This document shows positions 1 to 9,095 of a stretch of DNA of 16,610 nucleotides, one piece after another; the stretch's first letter is position 1; every line of letters begins with the position of its first letter. Source of the stretch: Nocardioides sp. (GTDB taxonomy: Bacteria > Actinomycetota > Actinomycetes > Propionibacteriales > Nocardioidaceae); contig JAJPEO010000312.1 of assembly GCA_021166815.1 (NCBI GenBank), positions 1 to 16,610 of the forward strand, read 5' to 3'. The notes below the pieces were generated by a model that saw only the letters and a program-made list of their open reading frames with translations, did not search any database and was not told the origin of the DNA. The position numbers were made by a program, and so were the translations under genes.

Positions 1-1082
<1,082 letters not shown>

Positions 1083-1120
1083 GGCGACATCCTGCCCGTG
1101 GCGCCCACCCACCCGTTCGG

Positions 1121-1138
1121 GTAGTCCCAGTTGACTAC
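1121..1138. promoter_or_regulatory. Inverted repeat, candidate operator between galK and the sugar transporter
   Basis: GTAGTC (1121-1126) and GACTAC (1133-1138) are exact reverse complements separated by six bases. They lie in the 133-base gap between the divergent galK and the binding-protein gene, 39 bases upstream of galK and about 80 upstream of the transporter gene. The position suits a regulator controlling both transcripts. No regulator gene is in the window, and I could not place convincing -35/-10 boxes for either gene. A weaker pair, TGGTC-N11-GACCA, lies at 1167-1187. Confidence 0.4.
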
Positions 1139-1203
1139 ATCGAGGTGATCCGCGTGGTTGCGCGCATGGTCAGGAACGGCTAGACCAGTGAGCGACGTCA
1201 CTT

Positions 1204-1210
1204 GAGGAGG
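1204..1210 (+). promoter_or_regulatory. Strong Shine-Dalgarno for the LpqY-like gene
   Basis: GAGGAGG ends five bases before the ATG at 1216. It is the clearest ribosome binding site in the window and fixes the start of the transporter operon's first gene. It contrasts with the leaderless-looking starts elsewhere. Confidence 0.7.
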
Positions 1211-1215
1211 CGCCG

Positions 1216-2538
1216 ATGAGACCACCATCCCCGAACGACGAACCACGACGCCGGGGGCGCGGGCCACGCAGAGCCGCGTCGATCGCGGCACTCGCCCTCG
1301 CGAGCAGCCTGCTCGCGGCGTGCGCGGGCGACGACGGCGGGAAGCCCACCCTCAACTGGTACATCAACCCCGACGGCCAGGAGACGCTCGCCCAGCTGGC
1401 CGAGGACTGCAGCACCGACGAGTACGACATCCAGCTGCAGCTGCTCCCGGCCAGCGCCACCGACCAGCGCACCCAGCTGGCCCGCCGACTCGCGGCCAAG
1501 GACTCCTCCACCGACCTGATGAGCCTCGACCCGGTCTTCGTCCCGGAGTTCGCGAACGCCGGTTGGCTGGCCGAGCTCCCCGGCGACACGATCGACGACG
1601 ACGTCCTCGCGGGTGCCGCCGAGACGGTCAAGTGGGAGGACAAGGTCTTCGCCGCACCCCAGTGGGCCAACACCCAGGTGCTGTGGTTCCGCCGTTCCCT
1701 CGCCGACGCGGCGGGCCTGGACATGTCCCAGCCCGTGACGTGGAACCAGGTCATCGACGCCGCCGCCGAGCAGGGCGGCACCGTCGGTGTCCAGGCGGCG
1801 CGGTACGAGGCCTACGTCGTCTGGATCAACGCGTTGGTCCAGGGCGCGGGCGGTCAGATCGTGAGCGACACCGAGGCAGGTGCCGACGCCAAGGTCGAGG
1901 TCGACTCCGAGGCCGGTCGCAAGACGGCCGAGGTGATCCAGCACCTCGCGGACTCGGAGGCGGCACAGCCCGACCTGAGCAACTCCAACGAGGGCACCAG
2001 CCTGGGCCTGATGTATCCGGACGAGGGCCCCGGCGAGTTCATGGTGAACTGGACGTTCGTCTACAAGAACTACGAGGGCCTGGTCGGCGGTGACATCACC
2101 GAGGAGGACTTCAAGGACCTCGGGTGGGCCCGCTATCCCGCGACAGTGGAGGGCGAGCCCTCGAAGCCGCCGATCGGTGGCATCGACATCGGTGTCGGGG
2201 CATACAGCGAGCACCCCGACTTCGCCGCCGAAGCCGCCTCCTGCATCACCAGCCCCGACGCCCAGACCGCCCTGGCCGTCAACGACGGCCTGATGCCGGC
2301 CCGCGGATCGGTCTACGACTCCCCCGAGCTGAGCGAGGCCTACCCCAAGGACCTGCTCGACCTCTTCCGCACCAGCATCGAGGAGGGCGGGCCCAGGCCC
2401 AAGAGCGCGTTCTACTCGATGATCTCCGGTGCGATCCAGTCGTCGTGGCACTCCCCCAACACCGTGAGTCCCGACTCCACCCCCCAGGAATCCGCGGAGT
2501 TCCTCAGTGACGTCCTGGCCGGAAGGAGCCTGCTGTGA
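1216..2538 (+). CDS. lpqY: LpqY-like sugar-binding lipoprotein of an ABC transporter
   Basis: Extracellular substrate-binding component, anchored to the membrane by lipid, that delivers a sugar to the downstream permeases. The 440-residue product has an arginine-rich N-terminus, a hydrophobic segment (about 20-34) and a lipobox SLLAAC with Cys36 as the modified residue. The mature part resembles mycobacterial LpqY in length and in recalled segments: TQLARRLAAKDSSTDLMSLD near 95-114, an APQWANTQVLWFR segment, a VNWTFVYKNYEGLV segment, IGGIDIGVGAYS, and a late PRPKSAFYSMI segment. LpqY binds trehalose. That this protein also does is inferred from similarity and gene order; another disaccharide or a galactoside is possible given the neighbouring galK. 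Its stop overlaps the next gene's GTG start by four bases. Confidence 0.88.
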   Translation: MRPPSPNDEPRRRGRGPRRAASIAALALASSLLAACAGDDGGKPTLNWYINPDGQETLAQLAEDCSTDEYDIQLQLLPASATDQRTQLARRLAAKDSSTDLMSLDPVFVPEFANAGWLAELPGDTIDDDVLAGAAETVKWEDKVFAAPQWANTQVLWFRRSLADAAGLDMSQPVTWNQVIDAAAEQGGTVGVQAARYEAYVVWINALVQGAGGQIVSDTEAGADAKVEVDSEAGRKTAEVIQHLADSEAAQPDLSNSNEGTSLGLMYPDEGPGEFMVNWTFVYKNYEGLVGGDITEEDFKDLGWARYPATVEGEPSKPPIGGIDIGVGAYSEHPDFAAEAASCITSPDAQTALAVNDGLMPARGSVYDSPELSEAYPKDLLDLFRTSIEEGGPRPKSAFYSMISGAIQSSWHSPNTVSPDSTPQESAEFLSDVLAGRSLL

Positions 2539-3482
2539 GCACCACCGTCGCTCCCGACGACAAGAGGGACGTCCGCCGGGCCGAGAGGGCCGCGGCCAGT
2601 GACCGCTCGAAGGCGGAGAACGCCCTCGGCCTCAAGCTGGTGGCTCCCGCCATCGTCCTGATGCTGATCGTGACCGCGTTCCCGATGCTGCGTGCCCTCT
2701 ACCTCAGCCTCTTCGACTACAGCCTGACCGCGCCGGATGACCGTAACTTCCGCGGCCTGGGCAACTACGTCACCGCACTGTCCGACCCGCTGTTCTGGCA
2801 GACCACCGCCAACACCGTGCTGATCATGGTGGTGACCGTGGCGGTCGAGCTCGTCGTCGGCTTCGCCTTCGCCATGGTCATGCACCGGGTGATCTTCGCC
2901 CGGGGCATCGTCCGCACCTCGATCCTCATCCCCTACGGCATCATCACGGTCGTGTCGGGCTTCGCCTGGCAGTTCGCGTTCTCCTACAAGAACGGCTTCG
3001 TCAACTACTGGCTGCCGTTCATCGAGGACAACTTCGACTGGTTCGGGCAGTACAGCTCGGCGATGGCCGCGATCATGGTCTCGGAGATCTGGAAGACCAC
3101 GCCGTTCATGTCGCTGCTGCTCCTCGCGGGCCTCGCCCAGGTGAGCGAGGACATGATCGAGGCCGCCCAGGTCGACGGCGCCACCTGGTGGCAGCGGCTG
3201 TGGAAGGTGATTCTGCCCAACATGCGCTCGGCCATCATGGTCGCGGTCCTCTTCCGCGCCCTCGACGCCTACCGCATCTTCGACAACATCTTCGTGATGA
3301 CCGCCGGTGCCGAGGGGACCGAGTCGATCTCGTTCCTGACGTATCGACAAGTGATCGAGCAGTTCCAGCTGGGCCTGGGGTCGGCACTCTCGGTGCTGCT
3401 GTTCCTGTCGGTGCTGCTGGTGGCCTTCCTCATCGTGAAGGTCTTCCGAGTCGACCTGGCCGCGGCCCGACAGGAGAGCTGA
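2535..3482 (+). CDS. sugA: Sugar ABC transporter permease, SugA-like (MalF type)
   Basis: One of two membrane subunits forming the sugar channel with the following permease. The 315-residue product has a charged cytoplasmic N-terminus of about 32 residues, then roughly six hydrophobic segments, the first at about 33-58. The EAA loop that docks on the ATPase is at 209-228 (EAAQVDGATWWQRLWKVILP). The segments AELWKTTPFMSLLLLAGL-like (184-200) and FRALDAYRIFDNI match what I recall of mycobacterial SugA closely. The start is GTG, overlapping the previous stop as GTGA, with GGAAGGAG at 2521-2528 upstream. Translation is probably coupled to that of the binding protein. Confidence 0.92.
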   Translation: MSTTVAPDDKRDVRRAERAAASDRSKAENALGLKLVAPAIVLMLIVTAFPMLRALYLSLFDYSLTAPDDRNFRGLGNYVTALSDPLFWQTTANTVLIMVVTVAVELVVGFAFAMVMHRVIFARGIVRTSILIPYGIITVVSGFAWQFAFSYKNGFVNYWLPFIEDNFDWFGQYSSAMAAIMVSEIWKTTPFMSLLLLAGLAQVSEDMIEAAQVDGATWWQRLWKVILPNMRSAIMVAVLFRALDAYRIFDNIFVMTAGAEGTESISFLTYRQVIEQFQLGLGSALSVLLFLSVLLVAFLIVKVFRVDLAAARQES

Positions 3483-3483
3483 C

Positions 3484-4323
3484 ATGACTGGCAAGAACAA
3501 GGCACTCATCGTCGTGGGCACCATCCTGATCCTGCTGTGGTGCCTGACCCCGGTGGCCTGGATCATCTCGCTCTCGTTCAAGTCGCAGCAGGCGATCACC
3601 AACGGCAGCCCCGGGTTCTTCCCGGCCGACGGCGACGGAGCAGGCTGGCAGAACTACGTCGACGTCATCAACGACGAGCAGTTCCGCCGGGCGATCTTCA
3701 ACTCGATCGGCATCTCGCTGATCGCGACCCTGCTGTCGGTCATCATCGCGACGCTCGCGGCGTACGCCATCGCGCGACTGGAGTTCAAGGGCAAGAAGCT
3801 CGTCCTGACCCTCGCGTTGGTGATCGCGATGTTCCCGGTGGTGTCGCTGGTCGGACCGCTCTTCGACATGTGGCGCGCGATCGGCATCTACGACACCTGG
3901 CTCGGCCTGATCATCCCCTACATGTCGTTCACCCTTCCGCTGGCGATCTGGACGCTCTCGGCGTTCTTCCGCGAGATCCCGTGGGAGATGGAGCAGGCGG
4001 CCCAGGTGGACGGCGCCACGTCGTGGCAGGCGTTCCGCAAGGTCATCGTGCCGCTCGCCGCACCCGGCGTGTTCACCGCGGCGATCCTGACCTTCTTCTT
4101 CGCTTGGAACGACTTCGTCTTCGGGATCTCGCTCACATCCACCGAACGGGCTCGCCCGATCCCGGCAGCGCTGTCGTTCTTCGTCGGCGCGGACCCGTTC
4201 AACCGACCGGCCTCGTTGCTGGCCGCGGGAGCCGTGGTCGCCACGATCCCGATCATCGTCATCGTCCTGCTGTTCCAGCGCAAGATCGTCGCCGGCCTGA
4301 CCTCCGGCGCAGTGAAGGGGTGA
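3484..4323 (+). CDS. sugB: Sugar ABC transporter permease, SugB-like (MalG type)
   Basis: Second channel subunit of the sugar importer. The 279-residue product has an N-terminal membrane segment (about 7-30), a periplasmic stretch carrying the usual WQNYVDV segment, and further hydrophobic segments. The EAA loop is at 170-190 (QAAQVDGATSWQAFRKVIVP from 171). The C-terminus QRKIVAGLTSGAVKG is typical of the MalG/SugB family. The ATG lies one base after the sugA stop, with a GGAG-type ribosome site inside the end of sugA, so the genes are cotranscribed. Length and motifs are normal for the family. Confidence 0.92.
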   Translation: MTGKNKALIVVGTILILLWCLTPVAWIISLSFKSQQAITNGSPGFFPADGDGAGWQNYVDVINDEQFRRAIFNSIGISLIATLLSVIIATLAAYAIARLEFKGKKLVLTLALVIAMFPVVSLVGPLFDMWRAIGIYDTWLGLIIPYMSFTLPLAIWTLSAFFREIPWEMEQAAQVDGATSWQAFRKVIVPLAAPGVFTAAILTFFFAWNDFVFGISLTSTERARPIPAALSFFVGADPFNRPASLLAAGAVVATIPIIVIVLLFQRKIVAGLTSGAVKG

Positions 4324-4330
4324 AGCCAGC

Positions 4331-5581
<1,251 letters not shown>

Positions 5582-5585
5582 GCCC

Positions 5586-5602
5586 GGCCCCAGCCCGGGG
5601 TC
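5586..5602 (+). terminator. Weak hairpin after sugC, possible terminator
   Basis: GGCCCC (5586-5591) can pair with GGGGTC (5597-5602) around a five-base loop, giving six pairs including one G-U. It sits just past the sugC stop, where sugC converges with the DUF1707 gene. There is no T tract, which is common in high-GC actinobacteria but leaves the call weak. Confidence 0.3.
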
Positions 5603-6236
5603 AGTAGGTGCCGAGGAACTTCTTCGGCGTCCCGGGCTGGGGCAACCGCTTGACGGTCACCGACCCCATCAGGGCCACGCCGCGCACGCGCACGACCGGT
5701 GAGCCCGGGCCCGCGTCGGCGGCGATCTTGTGCCGGCCCTCGGTGAACTCACCCATGACCGGGGTGCCGTCGACGACGAGGTGGACGTGCGCGGGGACGA
5801 CGACCGAGACCTCGCCCATGATCGCGTTGGCGCTGATCACGGTCTCCCGCGAGGTGAACTGCGCCTCGCGCAGGTCGAGTTTGACCGAGCCCATCAGCGC
5901 GAGCGCCGAGGTGTGCTCCGGCACCGACCACACCCCGACGCGCTTGCACTCGCCCATGACGGCCGAGGACGAGCGGTAGGTCGGCAGCTGACCGAGCTGG
6001 CCCAGCTGGGACGGCTGCGGCATCGACACGGGCACCGGCTGGAGGTCGATGGTGATGGGCACCAGGTCGCCGTACGTCTTGGCGGCCCACGTCTGCTCCA
6101 GGCGCTGGTCGAGCTCGTCGAGGTCGATGCGACCCTCACCAGCGGCGGTGTTGAGCAGGTCGGCGACCTTCTGCCGGTCGGCGTCGGAGATGCGCAGCTG
6201 GGACGGGTGCGGCGGTCGGTTCTCGATGTCCCCCAT
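5601..6236 (-). CDS. DUF1707 and LiaF-like C-terminal domain protein
   Basis: The 211-residue product has an N-terminal DUF1707 domain (about 14-64), recognisable by LRISDADRQKVADLLNTAA and the following GRIDLDELDQRLEQTWAAKT. A proline/glutamine-rich linker (66-86) leads to a C-terminal domain resembling the cell-wall-active antibiotic response (LiaF/YvqF) family. That domain repeats a hydrophobic-Met-Gly motif five times, at 94, 115, 140, 161 and 190, suggesting stacked beta turns. No signal peptide or membrane helix is evident, so it is probably cytoplasmic or peripheral. Its function is unknown; a role in sensing the cell envelope is only suggested by the LiaF-like domain. I chose the ATG at 6236 over one 17 codons upstream because it directly follows a well-placed -10 box and gives the family N-terminus. 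Confidence 0.85.
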   Translation of the reverse strand: MGDIENRPPHPSQLRISDADRQKVADLLNTAAGEGRIDLDELDQRLEQTWAAKTYGDLVPITIDLQPVPVSMPQPSQLGQLGQLPTYRSSSAVMGECKRVGVWSVPEHTSALALMGSVKLDLREAQFTSRETVISANAIMGEVSVVVPAHVHLVVDGTPVMGEFTEGRHKIAADAGPGSPVVRVRGVALMGSVTVKRLPQPGTPKKFLGTY

Positions 6237-6243
6237 GCGGGCC

Positions 6244-6249
6244 AGCGTA
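6244..6249 (-). promoter_or_regulatory. Candidate leaderless -10 box (TACGCT) for the DUF1707 gene
   Basis: Read on the minus strand, TACGCT is followed by exactly seven bases and then the ATG at 6236. Transcription would begin at the start codon itself. No Shine-Dalgarno lies upstream of that ATG, and no good -35 box is visible. Confidence 0.5.
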
Positions 6250-6255
6250 GATGAG

Positions 6256-7083
6256 TCAGAGCAGCCGTTCGAGCACGGCCGCCACACCGTCGTCGGCGTT
6301 GCTGCCGGTCACCTCGTCGGCCGCGATGATCGCCTCGCGCACGGCGTTGGCCACCGCCACCCCGCGTCCGGCCCAGCGCAGCATCTCGACGTCGTTGCGG
6401 GCGTCACCGAACGCGAGCACCTCCTGCGGGGCGATCCCCAGGTGGTCGCACAGCCGCTGCACGCCCCACGCCTTGGAGGTCCCCGCGGCCATCACCTCGA
6501 CGAACGGGGCTCCGGACTGGGTCACCGCGACGTCGTCGAGCCCCAGCGCGGTGATCGCGTCGTACAGCTGAGCGGCGCCGAGGTCGGGGTGCCGCACGAT
6601 GAGCTTCAGGCTCGGTGCGGCCAGGACCTCCTCCAGCGGGTACGAGCCCATGGTCGCGGGGTCGCGCTTGTGGTCCTCGAAGGTGAGCGCGGGCAGCTGC
6701 GCGTAGCCCTCCTGGCTCACGAACGCCTCGCCCCCGTCGCGCACGCTCACGTAGACCAGGCCGGGGACCCGCTCGGTCAGCGTGGCGACCAGTCGCTGCT
6801 GGGCGGGGACGGGGACCGTCGACTCCCACAACCGCTGCCCGGTCGCGAGGTGGATGCCCAGCGAGCCGTTGGAGCACACCGCCCACTCGGTGAAGCCGGC
6901 GTCCTCGGCGATGTGCCGCACCCCGACCGGCTGGCGGGCGGTGACCGGCACGACCACGATCCCTGCGGCCCGTACGGCATCCAGCGCGGCCCGGGTCCTC
7001 GGGCTCACCGTGAGGTCCTCGCGCAGGAGCGTGTTGTCGAGGTCTGTGGCGACGAGGCGGACGTGGTCGAGCGCGGCAGGCAT
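6256..7083 (-). CDS. Cof-type HAD-family phosphatase (HAD-IIB)
   Basis: A predicted Mg-dependent phosphatase acting on small phosphorylated metabolites, probably sugar phosphates or flavin-type cofactors; the exact substrate cannot be read from sequence. All four HAD motifs are present in the 275-residue product: DLDNTLL with nucleophile Asp14 and acid/base Asp16; Thr48 in VTAR; Lys204 in GTSKAWGVQRL; and GDARNDVEM at 226-234. The cap domain between motifs II and III (about 85-190) is of the IIB type. The open frame extends far upstream, but MPAALDHVRLVATDLDNT is the normal family start and follows a -10-like box. The gene ends 19 bases before the DUF1707 start. Confidence 0.9.
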   Translation of the reverse strand: MPAALDHVRLVATDLDNTLLREDLTVSPRTRAALDAVRAAGIVVVPVTARQPVGVRHIAEDAGFTEWAVCSNGSLGIHLATGQRLWESTVPVPAQQRLVATLTERVPGLVYVSVRDGGEAFVSQEGYAQLPALTFEDHKRDPATMGSYPLEEVLAAPSLKLIVRHPDLGAAQLYDAITALGLDDVAVTQSGAPFVEVMAAGTSKAWGVQRLCDHLGIAPQEVLAFGDARNDVEMLRWAGRGVAVANAVREAIIAADEVTGSNADDGVAAVLERLL

Positions 7084-7090
7084 GGGCCGA

Positions 7091-7096
7091 AGGCTA
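7091..7096 (-). promoter_or_regulatory. Candidate leaderless -10 box (TAGCCT) for the HAD phosphatase
   Basis: On the minus strand TAGCCT is followed by seven bases and the ATG at 7083, the same geometry as for the DUF1707 and fumarase genes. The upstream sequence is almost pure G and C with no -35 box, so this is the weaker of the set. Confidence 0.4.
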
Positions 7097-7130
7097 GGGG
7101 GCGGCGTGCGCGCGCCGGCCCGGGGGCGGC

Positions 7131-7871
7131 TCAGTTCGCGAGCAGGTCCACGAACGTCTGCGACGAGATCACCGGCGCGAAGAAGTTGTTGATCCGCTCG
7201 AAGGCTGCCGCCTCCTGGTCCGGGCGGACGCACCCGGTGGCGTCGCCGATGACGATCGGGAGCAGGCCGTTGTCGCGGGCCGAGCGGGCGTTGCCCTCGA
7301 CGCACCAGTCGAGGTGGACCCCGGTGATGACGACGACCTCGACCTTGCGCCGGGCCAGGACCAGCGGCAGGTCCGTGCCGACGAACGCGGTCTGGAGCGC
7401 CTTCTCGTAGAGCTCCAGGTCGCCCGGCTCGACGAGCTCGCGCAGCTCGGGCACGAGGGCGTCGTCCCAGGCCCGCTGCTCCGGGGTGGCGTCGAGGTGG
7501 CCGGTCCAGGAGGCGTACTGCGCAGCGTCGAAGACGGTCTGGGGGTAGGCGTCGCGGAAGACGGAGTAGCCGATCCAGGCGAAGGTCTCGAAGTTGGGCC
7601 GGCGCCGGGCCGCCCGCACCGAGCGCACGGTCGCCTCGAGGCTGCCGCGGAACGCATGACCCTCGGCGTACTGCACGCCACCGGGACGGTAGAGCGAGTT
7701 GGACTGGCTCACCGACAGGAAGGCCGCCGGGCGGCGCAGGATCTCGCGCAGGTCGAGGCCGGCCCACTGCGGGGCGAGCGGCGGGATCTGCGAGACGTTG
7801 GTCTCCGGGAAGGCCCCTTTGTCGAGTTGGACCGGATCAAGCGGCGTGTGGCGCACAGCAGTGATGGTCAA
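7131..7871 (-). CDS. Isochorismatase-fold cysteine hydrolase, divergent
   Basis: The 246-residue product belongs to the isochorismatase/nicotinamidase-like superfamily, which hydrolyses amide, carbamoyl or vinyl-ether bonds using an Asp-Lys-Cys triad. The Lys is visible at 157 (YEKALQTAFVGTDL) and the Cys at 190 in VHLDWCVEGNARSARDNG, the usual Cys region. The first strand, which normally reads like VIDMQ with the catalytic Asp, is FLSVSQSN at 51-58, so Val54 stands where Asp is expected. It may be a divergent enzyme or a non-catalytic relative. It is also longer than the usual 180-210 residues. The start is TTG, with GGGAAGGGA (7879-7887, minus strand) seven bases upstream; the next in-frame GTG is too far from that site. 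The substrate is unknown. It lies 62 bases downstream of a flavin monooxygenase gene. Confidence 0.8.
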   Translation of the reverse strand: MTITAVRHTPLDPVQLDKGAFPETNVSQIPPLAPQWAGLDLREILRRPAAFLSVSQSNSLYRPGGVQYAEGHAFRGSLEATVRSVRAARRRPNFETFAWIGYSVFRDAYPQTVFDAAQYASWTGHLDATPEQRAWDDALVPELRELVEPGDLELYEKALQTAFVGTDLPLVLARRKVEVVVITGVHLDWCVEGNARSARDNGLLPIVIGDATGCVRPDQEAAAFERINNFFAPVISSQTFVDLLAN

Positions 7872-7906
7872 CAGGGGGTCCCTTCCCGGAGAAGCAACGT
7901 GGCTTC

Positions 7907-7912
7907 ACCGTA
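7907..7912 (-). promoter_or_regulatory. Candidate -10 box (TACGGT) upstream of the hydrolase gene
   Basis: On the minus strand TACGGT would place a transcript start about 30 bases upstream of the TTG start, leaving room for its ribosome binding site. The AT-rich palindrome GAATATTC (7928-7935), overlapping the monooxygenase stop codon, lies just upstream. No clear -35 box was found. If real, the hydrolase is not wholly dependent on read-through from the monooxygenase gene. Confidence 0.35.
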
Positions 7913-7933
7913 ACCAGCGGACCCCGTGAATAT

Positions 7934-9046
7934 TCAGTGGCGTTCGGCCCCGTCCTGGTGGCCGAAGGACCCGGCTTCGGCAAGGAGGTGCCGCTCGACC
8001 GCCTTCGCGGCCTGGCGACCCGCCCGGCTGGCGCCGATCGTGCTGGCCGACGGGCCGTACCCCACGAGCTGCACCCGCGGGTCCTTGGCGGCCGTGGTCG
8101 CGCCCTGCACGTTGCCGGCCACGGGGACCAGCGCGATCCCGCCCTCGGGCGAGCGCAGGCCGAGCGGGGCGAGGTGGTCGATCGCCGCACGGAACCCCGT
8201 GGCCCACAAGATCACGTCGACGGGCTCGTACGACCCGTCGGCCCAACGCACGCCGTCGCGCTCGATGCGGGCGAACATCGGGCGCCGCTCGTACGCGCCC
8301 AGCGCGGCCGCCGCCTCCTCCTGCGGGCGCAGGGCCAGGCCGGTGACGCTGACCACGCTCGCCGGCGGCAGGCCCTGCCGCCCCCGCTCCTCCACCATCG
8401 TCACCGCGGCGAGGCCGGCCTCGCGGTCGAAGTCGTCGTCGCGCCACACCGGCTCCCGTCGGGTCACCCACAGAGTCTCGGCGACGGGGGCGACCTCACC
8501 CAGGAACTGCACGGCCGAGGCTCCCCCGCCGACGACCAGCACCCGCTTGCCGCGCAGGTCCTCGCGGCCCGGGTAGTGCGCGGTGTGGAACTGCTCGCCG
8601 CCGAACTGCGCGATGCCCGGGTAGTGCGGCACGAAGGGGCGCGTCCAGGTCCCCGTGGCGTTGACCAGCGTGCGGGTGCGCCACGACCGGTCGAAGGAGC
8701 GTACGACCAGCACGTCGCCCTCGCTGTCGACGCGGGTCACCCGCACGGGCCGCTCCACCGGGAGTGCGTGCCGCCGCTCGTAGTCACCGAAGTAGTCGGG
8801 GACCACGACGTTGGCCGCCTCGGCGGAGCGCTCGGGCGCCGGCGCGTCCGGGAGGTCCGCGACCCCGTGGACGTCGTCCATCGTCAACGAGTCCCACCGG
8901 TGCTGCCAGGCGCCGCCCGGGGCCGCGTTGGCGTCGAGCACGGCGTGGTGGATGCCGCGCTGCAGGAGGTGCCAGGACGCCGCGAGGCCCGCCTGCCCGG
9001 CGCCGATCACGACGCTGTCGAGCAGCCCTCGGCCTGGATCGTCCAC
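7934..9046 (-). CDS. Flavin-containing monooxygenase-like FAD/NAD(P) oxidoreductase
   Basis: Predicted NADPH- and FAD-dependent monooxygenase acting on nitrogen, sulfur or carbonyl groups of small molecules. The 370-residue product has an FAD-binding Rossmann motif GAGQAG at 15-20 and a second, NADPH-binding motif GGGASA at 173-178. The FMO fingerprint FxGxxxHxxxY is at 148-158 (FGGEQFHTAHY). Two ATG-type flavoprotein motifs are visible, VNATGTW (128-134) and LWATGF further on. The C-terminal VQLVGYGPSASTIGASRAGR is typical of this group. The start is GTG with no good ribosome site, so the start is uncertain by a few codons. It follows an ABC transporter ATPase gene by 49 bases on the same strand, which suggests the transporter may supply its substrate. 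A Baeyer-Villiger activity is less likely because the fingerprint ends in Tyr, not Trp. Confidence 0.87.
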   Translation of the reverse strand: MDDPGRGLLDSVVIGAGQAGLAASWHLLQRGIHHAVLDANAAPGGAWQHRWDSLTMDDVHGVADLPDAPAPERSAEAANVVVPDYFGDYERRHALPVERPVRVTRVDSEGDVLVVRSFDRSWRTRTLVNATGTWTRPFVPHYPGIAQFGGEQFHTAHYPGREDLRGKRVLVVGGGASAVQFLGEVAPVAETLWVTRREPVWRDDDFDREAGLAAVTMVEERGRQGLPPASVVSVTGLALRPQEEAAAALGAYERRPMFARIERDGVRWADGSYEPVDVILWATGFRAAIDHLAPLGLRSPEGGIALVPVAGNVQGATTAAKDPRVQLVGYGPSASTIGASRAGRQAAKAVERHLLAEAGSFGHQDGAERH

Positions 9047-9095
9047 GTCGGAGCAACGCCGAGGCGACGCGCGGTATGCCCGGGGCGCACCTGCG

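Noticed and set aside
1167..1187. TGGTC-N11-GACCA inverted repeat ahead of the LpqY-like gene
   Set aside because: Five-base arms with a long spacer are weak evidence; only the stronger six-base repeat nearby was kept.
7097..7130. GGGGGCGGC direct repeat (7097-7105 and 7122-7130) with a CGGCG/CGCCG hairpin between
   Set aside because: Simple G/C sequence in a 47-base gap; a terminator is possible, but the stem is five pairs and such matches are frequent at this GC content.
7084..7767. N-terminal extension of the HAD phosphatase frame
   Set aside because: The frame stays open upstream but lies inside the hydrolase gene in another frame. The HAD motif I sits normally near the ATG at 7083.
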